DNA of 64,000 nucleotides. Origin: Aquimonas sp002352135 (GTDB lineage Bacteria > Pseudomonadota > Gammaproteobacteria > Xanthomonadales > Xanthomonadaceae). Position numbers and translations under genes: made by a program. Every line of letters starts with the position of its first letter. The stretch's first letter is position 1. Below are positions 25,256-34,312 of this stretch, piece after piece. The stretch covers positions 1 through 64,000 of the forward strand of contig DAORND010000001.1 in assembly GCA_035440755.1 (NCBI GenBank), given 5' to 3'. Below the pieces are notes generated by a model. That model had not been told where the DNA came from. It did no database searches and saw nothing but the letters and a program-made list of their open reading frames with translations.

Positions 25256-26881
25256 ATGTCTGACACCCCCCGGCAACGTCGCGGTTTGCTGCGTTCTCTG
25301 ATGTCCTTCGCGGGGCCGACGTTTCTCTCGCGAGTCCTCGGTCTGGTGCGCGAAATGGCGATCGCGCAGGCGTTTGGCGTCAGTGCAGCAACTGACGCGT
25401 TCTGGGTGGCCTTCAAGATTCCGAACTTCTTTCGCCGTCTGTTCGCGGAAGGTTCGTTTTCATTGGCATTCGTGCCCGTCTTCACCGAGGTCAAGGAAAC
25501 CCGCTCGCAAGCGGAACTGCGTGAGCTGATTTCGCGCACGGCGGGTACCCTGGGGGCGGTGTTGCTGCTGTTGACAGCACTGGGCATGTGGTTTGCGCCG
25601 CAGGTGGCCGCGCTGTTCGCGCCCGGTGCCGCGACGCAGCCGGAAAAGCTCGGGCTGATTGCAGAGATGTTGCGCATCACCTTCCCGTTTCTGCTGTTTG
25701 TCTCGCTCACCGCGCTGTGTGGCGGCGCGTTGAACAGTTTTCAGCGCTTTGCCCTGCCGGCGGCGACGCCGTTGATTTTGAACGTCTGCATGATTGCGGC
25801 AGCCTGGTGGCTGGCACCGCGGATGGACATCCCGGTCATGGCTCTGGCCTGGAGCATCCTGCTGGCGGGTGCCTTGCAACTGCTGATCCAGTTTCCGGCT
25901 TTGCGCTCATTGGATTTGCTGGTGTGGCCGCAATGGGGTGCCGCGCATGCGGGCGTGCGTCGGATTCTAGGGCTGATGATTCCCACCTTGTTCGGCTCCT
26001 CAGTGGCGCAGATCAACCTGCTGCTGGATGTCGTGATCGCCTCGTTTCTGTACGAAGGTTCGCAAACCTGGCTGGCGCAGACCGACCGTCTGCTGGAGTT
26101 TCCGCTGGGCATGTTTGGCGTGGCGCTGGGCACTGTGATCTTGCCCGCGCTATCGCGTCACCATGTCGACACCGATGCCCAGGGCTTTGCGGCGGCACTG
26201 GACTGGGGTTTGCGCATGGCGGTGCTGATCGCTCTGCCCGCGATGCTGGGATTGATGTTGCTGGCGGAACCCGTGCTCTACACCTTGTTCCAGTACGGGC
26301 AGTTCACGCCGTTCGATGTGCAGATGGCGGCGCTTTCACTTCTTGGGCTGAGCTTTGGTCTGCCGGCGTTTGTGGCGGTGAAAGTACTGGCGCCTGCCTT
26401 CTATGCGCGACAGGACACGACCACGCCGGTCAAGGCGGGTGTGGCGTCGATGCTCGCGAACATGGTTTTCAATGTGGCCTTCGTGGCCTTGCTCTACGTA
26501 CTTTGGCCCGTACCCGCCGAGGTTGAGGGGCTGCCCTGGTTACAACGGATCGGGCAAACGCCTGGACTTCATCTGGCGCTGGCCATGGCGAGTGCGCTAT
26601 CTGGCTATCTCAATCTGTATCTACTCTGGCGCGCATTGCGGCGGCGCGGCGATTTCCAGCCGCAACCGGGCTGGCGGCGTCATCTTGGACGGCTGTTGCT
26701 TGCCTGCGCCGTGATGTCGCTGGTGCTATGGCTGGGATTGTCGTGGTGGGCGGATTTTGCCAACCAGGGTTTCCGCATGCGTGCGCTGCAGTTGGGTGTC
26801 TTGATCGGCGCCGGAATCACGAGTTTTGTGGCGGTGCTAGGTGCGCTGGGTATGCGTCCGACCGATCTGCGCGGACGTTGA
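25256..26881 (+). CDS. murJ: MurJ, lipid II flippase
   Basis: Inner-membrane lipid II flippase of the MOP superfamily, 541 aa with about 14 membrane segments. The N-terminus (RSLMSFAGPTFLSRVLGLVR, ATDAFWVAFKIPNFFRRLFA) is the MurJ signature; the basic residues in that region line the lipid II cavity in known structures. The open frame runs upstream to 24974 opposite rpsT, so 25256 is chosen from homology. It stands in the common order rpsT(divergent)-murJ-ribF-ileS-lspA. Confidence 0.96.
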   Translation: MSDTPRQRRGLLRSLMSFAGPTFLSRVLGLVREMAIAQAFGVSAATDAFWVAFKIPNFFRRLFAEGSFSLAFVPVFTEVKETRSQAELRELISRTAGTLGAVLLLLTALGMWFAPQVAALFAPGAATQPEKLGLIAEMLRITFPFLLFVSLTALCGGALNSFQRFALPAATPLILNVCMIAAAWWLAPRMDIPVMALAWSILLAGALQLLIQFPALRSLDLLVWPQWGAAHAGVRRILGLMIPTLFGSSVAQINLLLDVVIASFLYEGSQTWLAQTDRLLEFPLGMFGVALGTVILPALSRHHVDTDAQGFAAALDWGLRMAVLIALPAMLGLMLLAEPVLYTLFQYGQFTPFDVQMAALSLLGLSFGLPAFVAVKVLAPAFYARQDTTTPVKAGVASMLANMVFNVAFVALLYVLWPVPAEVEGLPWLQRIGQTPGLHLALAMASALSGYLNLYLLWRALRRRGDFQPQPGWRRHLGRLLLACAVMSLVLWLGLSWWADFANQGFRMRALQLGVLIGAGITSFVAVLGALGMRPTDLRGR

Positions 26882-26955
26882 ACGGGATTAGCACGCTATG
26901 TCCCGGCGCGGGTGGCGGGCTGGGTTGCGAAGGCTCAACCGCTATACTCCCGCAG

Positions 26956-27894
26956 ATGACCCGCTTGTTCCGCGATCCCTTGGGAAGTTGCCTTACGCCA
27001 CACGGCAGTGTGGTGTGCATCGGCGCATTTGACGGATTGCATCGGGGCCACGCGGCGTTGTTGCGCGAGACCATTCAACGTGCTCGATCACGTGACTTGT
27101 CCGCCGTAGCGCTCAGTTTTGAGCCCTTGCCGCGTGAGTTCTTTTCGACCGGCAAGCGACCGCCACGTTTGCAGTTGCCGCGATCACGTTTTCAAGGCTT
27201 GGCAGACGCGGGCTGCGATGTTGTCGGTCTGTTGCGGTTCAACCAGACCTTGGCGAGCATGTCGGCGGAGCGATTTGTGCGTGAGGTTCTGGTCAAGCGC
27301 CTCGCAGCTCGCGAGGTCTGGGTTGGGCCGGACTTCCGCTTCGGGCAGGGGCGGGTCGGGGATGTGAACCTGCTTCGCCAGCTCGGCAACGAATGCGGTT
27401 TTGTTGCGCACAGCCTGGAAACGGTGTCTTGCGTCGATGGCGAGCGGGTTTCCAGCTCGCGCATTCGCGATGCCTTGGCGGCGGGCGCGCTGGAATTGGC
27501 CGCCAGTCTTCTGGGGCGCAGTTATCGCATCGAAGGCCGCGTAGTGCGCGGCCAGCAGTTGGGTCGCAAATTGGGCTATCCCACCGCCAATCAACGATTC
27601 CAGGGCTGTGTCCCCGCGCTGTGGGGCATCTATGCGGTGCGCGTGCACGGCATTGCAGCGACGCCACTCAGCGGCGTCGCCAGTTTGGGTACCCGGCCCG
27701 TCGTGAACGGTGTGGAGCCCTTGCTGGAAACCCATGTGTTCGACTTCGACGGTGATCTGTACGGTCGCCGATTGAGCGTGGAATTCGTTGCCAAGTTGCG
27801 CGACGAGATGAACTTCCCTGATCTCGATGCGCTGGTGGCGCAGATCGACCGCGATGCAGCGCGGGCGCGCGAGATCCTTTCCCATTCCCTGTAA
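26956..27894 (+). CDS. ribF: RibF, riboflavin kinase / FAD synthetase
   Basis: Bifunctional enzyme making FMN and FAD from riboflavin, 312 aa. The N-terminal nucleotidyltransferase domain (~1-185) contains VVCIGAFDGLHRGH and the VSSSRIRDAL segment (the (I/V)SST.IR-type motif). The C-terminal flavokinase domain (~186-312) contains GRKLGYPTAN and GVASLGTRPVVNG. The frame is open far upstream; the ATG at 26956 matches the family start. It is followed 22 nt later by ileS. Confidence 0.96.
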   Translation: MTRLFRDPLGSCLTPHGSVVCIGAFDGLHRGHAALLRETIQRARSRDLSAVALSFEPLPREFFSTGKRPPRLQLPRSRFQGLADAGCDVVGLLRFNQTLASMSAERFVREVLVKRLAAREVWVGPDFRFGQGRVGDVNLLRQLGNECGFVAHSLETVSCVDGERVSSSRIRDALAAGALELAASLLGRSYRIEGRVVRGQQLGRKLGYPTANQRFQGCVPALWGIYAVRVHGIAATPLSGVASLGTRPVVNGVEPLLETHVFDFDGDLYGRRLSVEFVAKLRDEMNFPDLDALVAQIDRDAARAREILSHSL

Positions 27895-27916
27895 TTGCTT
27901 GTTGGCGGAGTCCGGC

Positions 27917-30814
27917 GTGAGTTCCGATAAGAAAGACTACAAACACACCATTCATTTGCCGGAAACGGCTTTTGCCATGCGCGGCGATCTGCCCAAGCGT
28001 GAGCCGGACATGCTGGCCGCGTGGGAGCAGGTCGGACGCTATCAGCAGATTCGCCAGCGCAGCCAAGTGCGCCGCAAGCGCTTTGTCCTGCACGATGGCC
28101 CGCCCTATGCCAATGGATCGATCCACATCGGTCACGCGGTCAACAAGATTCTGAAAGACATCGTCGTCAAGTCGAAATTGTTGTCGGGCTACGACGCGCC
28201 TTACGTGCCGGGCTGGGATTGCCATGGCCTGCCGATCGAGCTGGCCGTGGAAAAAGAGATCGGCAAGGTCGGCGTGAAGGTCGATGCGCGCACCTTCCGG
28301 CAGAAATGCCGCGAGTACGCGGCCAAACAGATCGACACCCAGCGCGCCGATTTCAAGCGTCTTGGCGTGCTTGGCGATTGGGAGAACCCCTACCGCACCA
28401 TGGATTTCAGCTTCGAGGCCGACATGCTGCGCGCCTTGGCGAAGATTGTCGAAAACGGCCATCTCTCGCGTGGCGCGAAGCCGGTGCATTGGTGCTTCGA
28501 TTGCGGCTCGGCCTTGGCGGAGGCGGAGATCGAATACGCCGACAAGACGTCCCCGGCCATTGACGTGGCGTATGACGCCGTCGATCAGGCGAAGCTGGCC
28601 GCGTTGTTCGGTCAGGCACCGCGAACGGCCACCATCGCAATTCCCATCTGGACCACCACGCCTTGGACATTGCCTGCGAGTCTTGCCGTCACGGTGGGCG
28701 CAGAACTTGACTACGTGTTGATCGAAGGACCGAGCCGTGGCGAGGCGCGCATGCAACTGGTCATCGCCGAAGCCTTGCTGGCCGATTGCGCCAAACGCTA
28801 CGGCTTGGCCGAGCCCGCCATTCTCGGTCGTGTGCAGGGCCTTGCCCTGGAAGGCTTCAAACTCAAACACCCATTCCTGCCGCGCGAAGTGCCGGTTCTG
28901 CTGGGTGAACACGTCACCACGGATGCCGGTACCGGTGCCGTGCATACCGCGCCAGGGCATGGCCAGGAGGACTACGCGGTCAGCTTGAAGTACGGCCTGA
29001 TGGACGCGTACTCCGCCGCCGAAATCAATCCGGTCGGTGGCAACGGCGCGTATCTGCCGGGCACGCCCTTGTTGGAAGGGCAGCATGTCTGGAAGGCCAA
29101 TCCGCAGATTCTCGATCTGCTGCGCGAGCGTGGCGTATTGCTGCATGACGAGGCCTATCCGCACAGCTATCCGCATTGCTGGCGGCACAAATCGCCCGTC
29201 GCCTTCCGCGCCACGCCGCAGTGGTTCATCAGCATGACCCAGGCGGGACTGCGCGATGCCGCCGTGGCGGCCATTCCGAAAGTGCGTTGGGTGCCTGAAT
29301 GGGGCCAGGAACGTATCCTCGGCATGGTCGACAAGCGGCCCGACTGGTGCATCAGTCGACAGCGCACCTGGGGCGTGCCGATTGCCCTGTTCGTGCACAA
29401 AATCACCGGTGAAATCCATCCGGATTCGGTCGCCTTGATGCGCCAGGTAGCGGATCGCGTGGCGCAGGGTGGGGTGGACGTGTGGTACGACCTCGATGCG
29501 CGCGAACTGCTCGGTGATGCAGCGGACGACTACGACAAGGTCACCGACATTCTGGATGTCTGGTTCGACTCCGGTGTCACGCATGCCTGCGTGGTTGGCG
29601 CACGTGAAGAACTGCAGGCGGGTGATCTGGCGGACTATCGGGTCATGTATCTGGAAGGCTCGGACCAGCACCGCGGCTGGTTCCAGTCCTCACTGCTGAC
29701 CTCGGCAGGTATCTCGGGCAAAGCCCCCTATGATCACGTGCTGACGCATGGCTTCACCGTGGATGCGTCGGGTCGCAAGATGTCCAAGTCGCTGGGCAAT
29801 GTCGTGGCACCGCAGAAGGTCATGGACACGCTCGGCGCAGACGTGTTGCGTCTGTGGGTGGCCTCCACCGACTATCGCAACGAGATGTCGGTAAGCGATG
29901 AAATCCTCAAGCGCACCACGGATGCCTATCGGCGGATTCGCAATACCGCCCGCTTCCTGCTCGGCAATCTGGATGGCTTCGACCCGACGCAGCACCTCGT
30001 TCCAGCAGCGCAGATGCTGCTGCTGGATCAGTGGGCGGTGGCGCAGGCGGCCAAGCTGCAGGCGCGCATTCTGGATCGTTACGATGCCTACGATTTTCTC
30101 GACATCGTGCAGGCCGTGCAGCAGTTCTGCATCAACGAGCTGGGCGCGGTGTATCTGGATGTCACCAAGGACCGCCTCTACACGATGCAGGAGAACAGCC
30201 TCGGGCGGCGTTCGGCGCAGACCGCAATGTTCCACATCCTTGAGGCCATGGTGCGCTGGATCGCGCCGATCCTGAGTTTCACGGCAGAGGAAATCTGGCA
30301 GGCGATGCCCGGCGCGCGTGAAGAGTCGGTGCTGTTTGAAACCTGGTACGACGGCCTGAGCGGATTGTCTGCCGATGCCGTCTTGAGCGAGGCCGACTTC
30401 GATCAGTTGCTGGCGATTCGCGCCTGTCTCAGCAGTGTGCTGGAGCCAATGCGCAAGGACGGCGCTGTGGGCAGCTCGCTGGCGGCACGGGTTGCCTTGC
30501 ACATCGATACGCGCAGCGGGCTGGGGGCGAAGCTGGCGTTGGTCGCGGACGATCTGCGTTTCCTGATGATCAGCTCCGAGTTCGATCTGGTGCCGACGGC
30601 CGATCCTGGCTCGGCGACCGCCGTGATCGGCGGCAGCCTGACGCCGGTTCCCGGCATTGCTGCCCATTTGGAAGTACTTCCAACCACGCATGACAAATGC
30701 GTGCGTTGCTGGCATTTCCGCGCTGACGTGGGCAGTCATTCCGAGCACCCAGAGTTGTGTGGCCGTTGCGTCGATAACGTCGATGGCAATGGCGAAACGC
30801 GGCGTTGGTTCTGA
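27917..30814 (+). CDS. ileS: Isoleucyl-tRNA synthetase, GTG start
   Basis: Class I aminoacyl-tRNA synthetase charging tRNA-Ile, 965 aa. The HIGH-type motif is PPYANGSIHIGHAVNK (near residue 60) and the KMSKS motif is in SGRKMSKSLGN. The editing (CP1) domain lies between them. The C-terminal zinc motif CVRCWHF...CGRCVDN marks the bacterial IleS form with a Zn finger. The start is GTG at 27917, with GGAG 6 nt upstream; an ATG-started form would lose the conserved KKDYKHTIHLPETAFAMRG leader. Its stop overlaps the lspA ATG by 1 nt. Confidence 0.97.
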   Translation: MSSDKKDYKHTIHLPETAFAMRGDLPKREPDMLAAWEQVGRYQQIRQRSQVRRKRFVLHDGPPYANGSIHIGHAVNKILKDIVVKSKLLSGYDAPYVPGWDCHGLPIELAVEKEIGKVGVKVDARTFRQKCREYAAKQIDTQRADFKRLGVLGDWENPYRTMDFSFEADMLRALAKIVENGHLSRGAKPVHWCFDCGSALAEAEIEYADKTSPAIDVAYDAVDQAKLAALFGQAPRTATIAIPIWTTTPWTLPASLAVTVGAELDYVLIEGPSRGEARMQLVIAEALLADCAKRYGLAEPAILGRVQGLALEGFKLKHPFLPREVPVLLGEHVTTDAGTGAVHTAPGHGQEDYAVSLKYGLMDAYSAAEINPVGGNGAYLPGTPLLEGQHVWKANPQILDLLRERGVLLHDEAYPHSYPHCWRHKSPVAFRATPQWFISMTQAGLRDAAVAAIPKVRWVPEWGQERILGMVDKRPDWCISRQRTWGVPIALFVHKITGEIHPDSVALMRQVADRVAQGGVDVWYDLDARELLGDAADDYDKVTDILDVWFDSGVTHACVVGAREELQAGDLADYRVMYLEGSDQHRGWFQSSLLTSAGISGKAPYDHVLTHGFTVDASGRKMSKSLGNVVAPQKVMDTLGADVLRLWVASTDYRNEMSVSDEILKRTTDAYRRIRNTARFLLGNLDGFDPTQHLVPAAQMLLLDQWAVAQAAKLQARILDRYDAYDFLDIVQAVQQFCINELGAVYLDVTKDRLYTMQENSLGRRSAQTAMFHILEAMVRWIAPILSFTAEEIWQAMPGAREESVLFETWYDGLSGLSADAVLSEADFDQLLAIRACLSSVLEPMRKDGAVGSSLAARVALHIDTRSGLGAKLALVADDLRFLMISSEFDLVPTADPGSATAVIGGSLTPVPGIAAHLEVLPTTHDKCVRCWHFRADVGSHSEHPELCGRCVDNVDGNGETRRWF

Positions 30815-31311
30815 TGCGAGCGCCTGTTCGCCACGCCCTGATCTGGCTGCTGCTGTCGGCGGCGGTCATCGCGCTTGATCTGTGGACCAAACAACTGGCA
30901 CTGGACCACTTGCGCTACGCGGAGCCCGTGGCGGTCCTCGAAGGTTGGTTGAACTGGACCCTGGTCTACAACCACGGCGCTGCCTTCAGTTTCCTGGGCG
31001 ATGCGGATGGCTGGCAGCGCTGGTTGTTCTCGGCCTTGGCGGTCGGAATCAGTCTGGCCTTGATCGTGGCGCTCAAGCGCACCGAACGCCACGATTGGCG
31101 GCAGGCCGCGCCGTTTGCCCTGATCATCGGTGGCGCGCTGGGAAATCTGGTCGATCGTCTGCGCTTTGGCTATGTCGTCGACTTCATCGACGCCTATTGG
31201 GGCCAGTACCACTGGCCCGCCTTCAATATCGCCGACTCAGCGATTGTCATTGGTGCGTTCATGTTGGCGATCTGGGGAGTGTGGCGGGGGAACGTGACGG
31301 CCAGCGACTGA
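30814..31311 (+). CDS. lspA: LspA, lipoprotein signal peptidase II
   Basis: Inner-membrane aspartyl protease that removes prolipoprotein signal peptides, 165 aa with four membrane helices. Catalytic Asp123 (GYVVDFI) and Asp141 (NIADSAI) are present with the family motif NHGAAFSF and GALGNLVDRL. It starts inside the ileS stop (TGATG), so the two are coupled. The usual fkpB-ispH genes do not follow; instead a motility-linked gene comes next. Confidence 0.96.
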   Translation: MRAPVRHALIWLLLSAAVIALDLWTKQLALDHLRYAEPVAVLEGWLNWTLVYNHGAAFSFLGDADGWQRWLFSALAVGISLALIVALKRTERHDWRQAAPFALIIGGALGNLVDRLRFGYVVDFIDAYWGQYHWPAFNIADSAIVIGAFMLAIWGVWRGNVTASD

Positions 31312-31339
31312 GATCAGTCGCCGGCGTTGGCGGCATCGC

Positions 31340-31367
31340 TAAAGTTTTTGTCGCAGCGTGCCGATAC
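31340..31367 (+). promoter_or_regulatory. Sigma-28 (FliA)-type promoter of yjfB-like gene
   Basis: TAAAGTTT at 31340-31347 and GCCGATAC at 31360-31367. The TAAA and GCCGATA elements are separated by 16 nt, one more than the optimum; the -35 extends to the full TAAAGTTT and the -10 has one mismatch. The next gene belongs to a family linked to motility, which supports the call. Confidence 0.72.
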
Positions 31368-31401
31368 TCTGCTGTCGAAGGCCCTGTTGTGGGGGATGGA
31401 A

Positions 31402-31605
31402 ATGGACGGACTCAGCTCAGCCATCGTGGATGCCGCTGTGCAGATGCAGCAGGCGCAGTTGCAGCAGCAGGTACAACTGGCCGTGCTGAAGAAGGCCATG
31501 GACACGCAGGCCGCTACCGGTCTGGCACTGATTCAGGCTTTGCCTTCGAGTCCGGCGCTGGAGACTTCCGGCAACATCGGCACACGCCTCAACGTGTTTG
31601 CCTGA
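31402..31605 (+). CDS. YjfB-family putative motility protein
   Basis: A 67-aa protein of the YjfB/'putative motility protein' family: MDGLSSAIVDAAVQMQQAQ, a Gln-rich amphipathic helix, LAVLKKAMDTQAATGLALI, and a Pro/Ser/Leu tail. The family's molecular role is not established; it is associated with flagellated bacteria. An open frame extends to 31327, but the FliA-type promoter lies within that extension, and GGGGG 6 nt before the ATG at 31402 supports the shorter form. It is far (16 kb) from the flagellar block and follows lspA on the same strand. Confidence 0.78.
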   Translation: MDGLSSAIVDAAVQMQQAQLQQQVQLAVLKKAMDTQAATGLALIQALPSSPALETSGNIGTRLNVFA

Positions 31606-31700
31606 TCAAGCGCTGACGCGCTGTCATGGATTGCTTGCAGACTCGGGCCCAACGAACTGGCTGATTTTCCTGGCAGGTCACGTTTCCGTCTCGGGTGCGT

Positions 31701-31768
31701 CTCGACGCGGGTCGCGTCGAGTCGAGTCGGCATTGCGCGATTGCCCCGGTTTTCCTTCGTCCGGGCAA
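31701..31768 (+). terminator. Two hairpins after the yjfB-like gene
   Basis: CTCGACGCG/CGCGTCGAG (31701-31721, perfect 9-bp stem, 3-nt loop) and TTGCCCCGG/CCGGGCAA (31741-31768) lie between the yjfB-like gene and the SPFH gene. Neither has a clean T-tract, so they may be weak terminators. The rest of the 247-bp gap shows no gene. Confidence 0.45.
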
Positions 31769-31852
31769 GTCCCTATAGTGCGATGGTTGCAAAGCGGTCG
31801 ATGACTGCGTTGTCCAGACAAGTCTTTTCCCTACTGTTTTCGGGAGTCTCCG

Positions 31853-32827
31853 ATGTCCTACTTCGTATTGATCCTGCTGGCCTTTGTGGTGGTCACCATC
31901 CTGAAAGGCGTTCGTTCGGTACCACAGGGTTATGAGTACACGGTTGAGCGATTTGGTCGTTACACCCATACGTTGACCCCAGGTCTCGGTTTCATCATTC
32001 CCTGGATCGATGGCATCGGACACAAGCTCAACGTGATGGAACAGGTGCTGGATGTGCCCTCACAGGAGGTCATCACCCGCGACAACGCCGTGGTGAAAGT
32101 CGATGGCGTGGTGTTCTATCAGGTGCTCGATGCCGCCAAGGCGGCATACGAAGTCGCGCAACTGGAAATCGCCATTCTTAATCTGGTGATGACCAATATT
32201 CGTACCGTGCTTGGCTCGATGGACCTGGATGAGTCCTTGTCGAAGCGCGACGAAATCAATGCGCGTCTATTGATGGTGGTGGACGATGCCACGCATCCGT
32301 GGGGCATCAAGGTCAATCGCATCGAAATCAAGGACATCCAGCCGCCGCGCGATCTGGTCGATTCGATGGCGCGGCAGATGAAAGCCGAGCGCGAGAAGCG
32401 CGCCAACATTCTGGAAGCCGAGGGCCACCGCGCATCGGAGATTCTGCGCGCCGAAGGCGAAAAGCAGGCCGCCATTCTGGAAGCCGAGGGTCGTCGCGAG
32501 GCCTCGTTCAAGGATGCCGAAGCGCGTGAGCGTCTGGCCGAGGCCGAAGCCAAGGCGACCATGATGGTGTCGCAAGCGATCAGCAAGGGCGATGTTCAGG
32601 CGGTCAACTACTTCGTTGCACAGAAATATGTCGAGGCGCTGAAGGAATTCGCCAAGTCGCCGAATCAGAAGACACTGTTGTTGCCGATGGAGGCGACCAG
32701 CATTCTCGGCTCGCTGGCAGGTATTGCCGAACTGGCCAAGGCGGCGGGTGCTGGCAAGGCCGAGACGCCGAAACCCGTTCCGCCGCCGCGTCCCAACTTC
32801 GGGCCGCAGGGCGGTACGCAAGCCTGA
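31853..32827 (+). CDS. SPFH/band-7 membrane protein (paraslipin, QmcA-like)
   Basis: Stomatin-type membrane scaffold protein, 324 aa. One N-terminal membrane segment (~3-20) is followed by the SPFH domain (~22-200: VPQGYEYTVERFGRYTHTLT, PGLGFIIPWID, VPSQEVITRDN) and a long Ala/Glu/Arg helix (ILEAEGHRASEILRAEGEKQ) that multimerises. The C-terminal tail is Pro-rich. Together with the NfeD-like gene 10 bp downstream it forms the conserved paraslipin/NfeD pair of membrane microdomain and quality-control proteins. The exact client is unknown. Confidence 0.92.
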   Translation: MSYFVLILLAFVVVTILKGVRSVPQGYEYTVERFGRYTHTLTPGLGFIIPWIDGIGHKLNVMEQVLDVPSQEVITRDNAVVKVDGVVFYQVLDAAKAAYEVAQLEIAILNLVMTNIRTVLGSMDLDESLSKRDEINARLLMVVDDATHPWGIKVNRIEIKDIQPPRDLVDSMARQMKAEREKRANILEAEGHRASEILRAEGEKQAAILEAEGRREASFKDAEARERLAEAEAKATMMVSQAISKGDVQAVNYFVAQKYVEALKEFAKSPNQKTLLLPMEATSILGSLAGIAELAKAAGAGKAETPKPVPPPRPNFGPQGGTQA

Positions 32828-32837
32828 GGAGTAGATC

Positions 32838-33278
32838 ATGGGCTGGATGAGTTCTCCGTGGTTCTGGTGGGCTGTCGCCTTGGCATTGTTTGCTGCTGAG
32901 GCGATGATGCCCGGGACCTTCATGCTGTGGCTGGGATTTGCCGCGGTGGCGACGGGTATGGTCGATCTGCTGATCACCCTCAGCCCGACCATGCAATGGT
33001 TGCTGTTTGGTCTGTTCTCGCTGATCTCGGTGGCGATCGGTTGGCGCTGGCGCGCGACCCACAAGGACGCACCCAGCGATCAACCACTGCTCAATCAACG
33101 GGGTGCGCAACTGGTTGGACGGGTGTTTCCCTTGGAGACCGCCATCGTCAATGGGCGCGGTCGGGTCAAGGTGGGCGATGCCTTCTGGACCGTCGAAGGT
33201 CAGGACATGGACGCGGGCACGCGTATTCGTGTCGTCGCAGTAGATGGCATGGTGCTGCGCGTCGATCTGGCACCGTGA
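32838..33278 (+). CDS. NfeD-like membrane protein (YbbK type)
   Basis: Short-form NfeD protein, 146 aa. Two to three membrane helices cover ~8-75, and a soluble OB-fold domain covers ~85-146 (RGAQLVGRVFPLETAIVNGR, GDAFWTVEGQDMDAGTRIRV). Partner of the SPFH protein encoded just upstream. No protease domain is present, as usual for the short form. Confidence 0.92.
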   Translation: MGWMSSPWFWWAVALALFAAEAMMPGTFMLWLGFAAVATGMVDLLITLSPTMQWLLFGLFSLISVAIGWRWRATHKDAPSDQPLLNQRGAQLVGRVFPLETAIVNGRGRVKVGDAFWTVEGQDMDAGTRIRVVAVDGMVLRVDLAP

Positions 33279-33285
33279 GCTTGAT

Positions 33286-33312
33286 GGGCGCACGCCGATG
33301 CGGCGTGCGCCC
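33286..33312. terminator. Bidirectional hairpin between nfeD-like gene and metF
   Basis: GGGCGCACGCCG and CGGCGTGCGCCC form a perfect 12-bp stem with an ATG loop. It lies between two convergent genes, 7 bp after one stop and 5 bp before the other. There is no T-tract on either side, so its strength as an intrinsic terminator is uncertain. Confidence 0.7.
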
Positions 33313-33317
33313 ACGGC

Positions 33318-34154
33318 TCAGGCTTGCAGTCGTTCCAGCACGGAAAGTGTCGGACGACTCAGGTTGAGTGTGTAGAAATGCAGTTCGGGTGCGCCGCCTT
33401 CCAGCAGACGACGGCATAGCGTTGCGACGACATCGCTGGCGAATTCGCGGATGCTGGCCGTGTCATCGCCGTAAGCCTGAATGCGCCGGGTGAGCCAGCG
33501 CGGTATTTCTGCGCCACACATCTCCGAGAAGCGGCGAAGTTGACTGAAATTGCTGATGGGCATGATGCCGGGAATGATCGGTGCATCGATGCCTCGCGCA
33601 CGAACCGCATCCACGAAGGCGAAGTAGGCGTCGGCGTTGTAGAAGTACTGGGTGATCGCCACATCGGCACCGGCGCGCATCTTGGTGCAGAAATGTTCGA
33701 TATCGGCCAGCGCGTCCTCGGCCTGTGGGTGGGTTTCTGGATACGCGCCAACTTCGATGTGGAAGTGATGGCCGGTTTCTGCCCGAATGAACTCCACCAG
33801 TTCGGAGGCATAGCGCAAGTCGCCCGGACGTGCCATGCCAGAGGGCATATCGCCACGCAGGGCGACAAGGCGTGTGCAGCCCATTTCGCGATAGCGCTGC
33901 AGCAGGTCGCGGATCTCGGCGCGCGTGCCGCCCATGCAGGATAGATGCGGCGCGGCGCACAGGCCGAGGTCATCACGCAGGTGGCGCACCGTTTCCGGTG
34001 TGTAACTCAAGGTTGAGCCGCCGGCACCAAACGTTACCGAGACAAACCTGGGATCAAAGCGACGCAATTTCTCGGCGCTGCGATCCAGTTGCTCGCGTTG
34101 ATCGTCGGTCTTGGGTGGGAAGAACTCGAAAGATACCGGGCAGGGAAGGGTCAT
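33318..34154 (-). CDS. metF: MetF, 5,10-methylenetetrahydrofolate reductase
   Basis: FAD enzyme reducing methylene-THF to methyl-THF for methionine synthesis, 278 aa. Diagnostic segments: VSFEFFPPKTDDQREQL, RFVSVTFGAGGST, LVALRGDMPSG, HFHIEVGAYPETHPQA, GADVAITQYFYNADAYFAF and PGIMPISNF. In-frame alternative starts exist at 34166 and 34187; 34154 is preferred because it begins just before the fold and has a GAAG 6 nt upstream. I saw no SAH or SAM riboswitch in the 158-bp upstream gap. Monocistronic. Confidence 0.95.
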   Translation of the reverse strand: MTLPCPVSFEFFPPKTDDQREQLDRSAEKLRRFDPRFVSVTFGAGGSTLSYTPETVRHLRDDLGLCAAPHLSCMGGTRAEIRDLLQRYREMGCTRLVALRGDMPSGMARPGDLRYASELVEFIRAETGHHFHIEVGAYPETHPQAEDALADIEHFCTKMRAGADVAITQYFYNADAYFAFVDAVRARGIDAPIIPGIMPISNFSQLRRFSEMCGAEIPRWLTRRIQAYGDDTASIREFASDVVATLCRRLLEGGAPELHFYTLNLSRPTLSVLERLQA

Positions 34155-34312
34155 ATATCGCTTCATCGCGATGGAAACGGGTTGCATGATAACTGTCCAC
34201 AGGCAACGGTGGCGTGCCGATGCGGTGATAGTTCGCTTTGGGACGCTGGGCTGAATGGGCGTCTGCGACAAAGCGTGCTCTACTTTGTGCCCAGAGTGCC
34301 TTGGAGAACGCA

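Noticed and set aside
27668..29671. 667-codon minus-strand open frame opposite ribF and ileS
   Set aside because: Antisense to two well-conserved genes with His/Arg/Gln-rich, non-protein-like composition; a shadow.
34155..34312. SAH or SAM riboswitch before metF
   Set aside because: I could not recognise the conserved core elements in the 158-bp gap; absence is by eye only.
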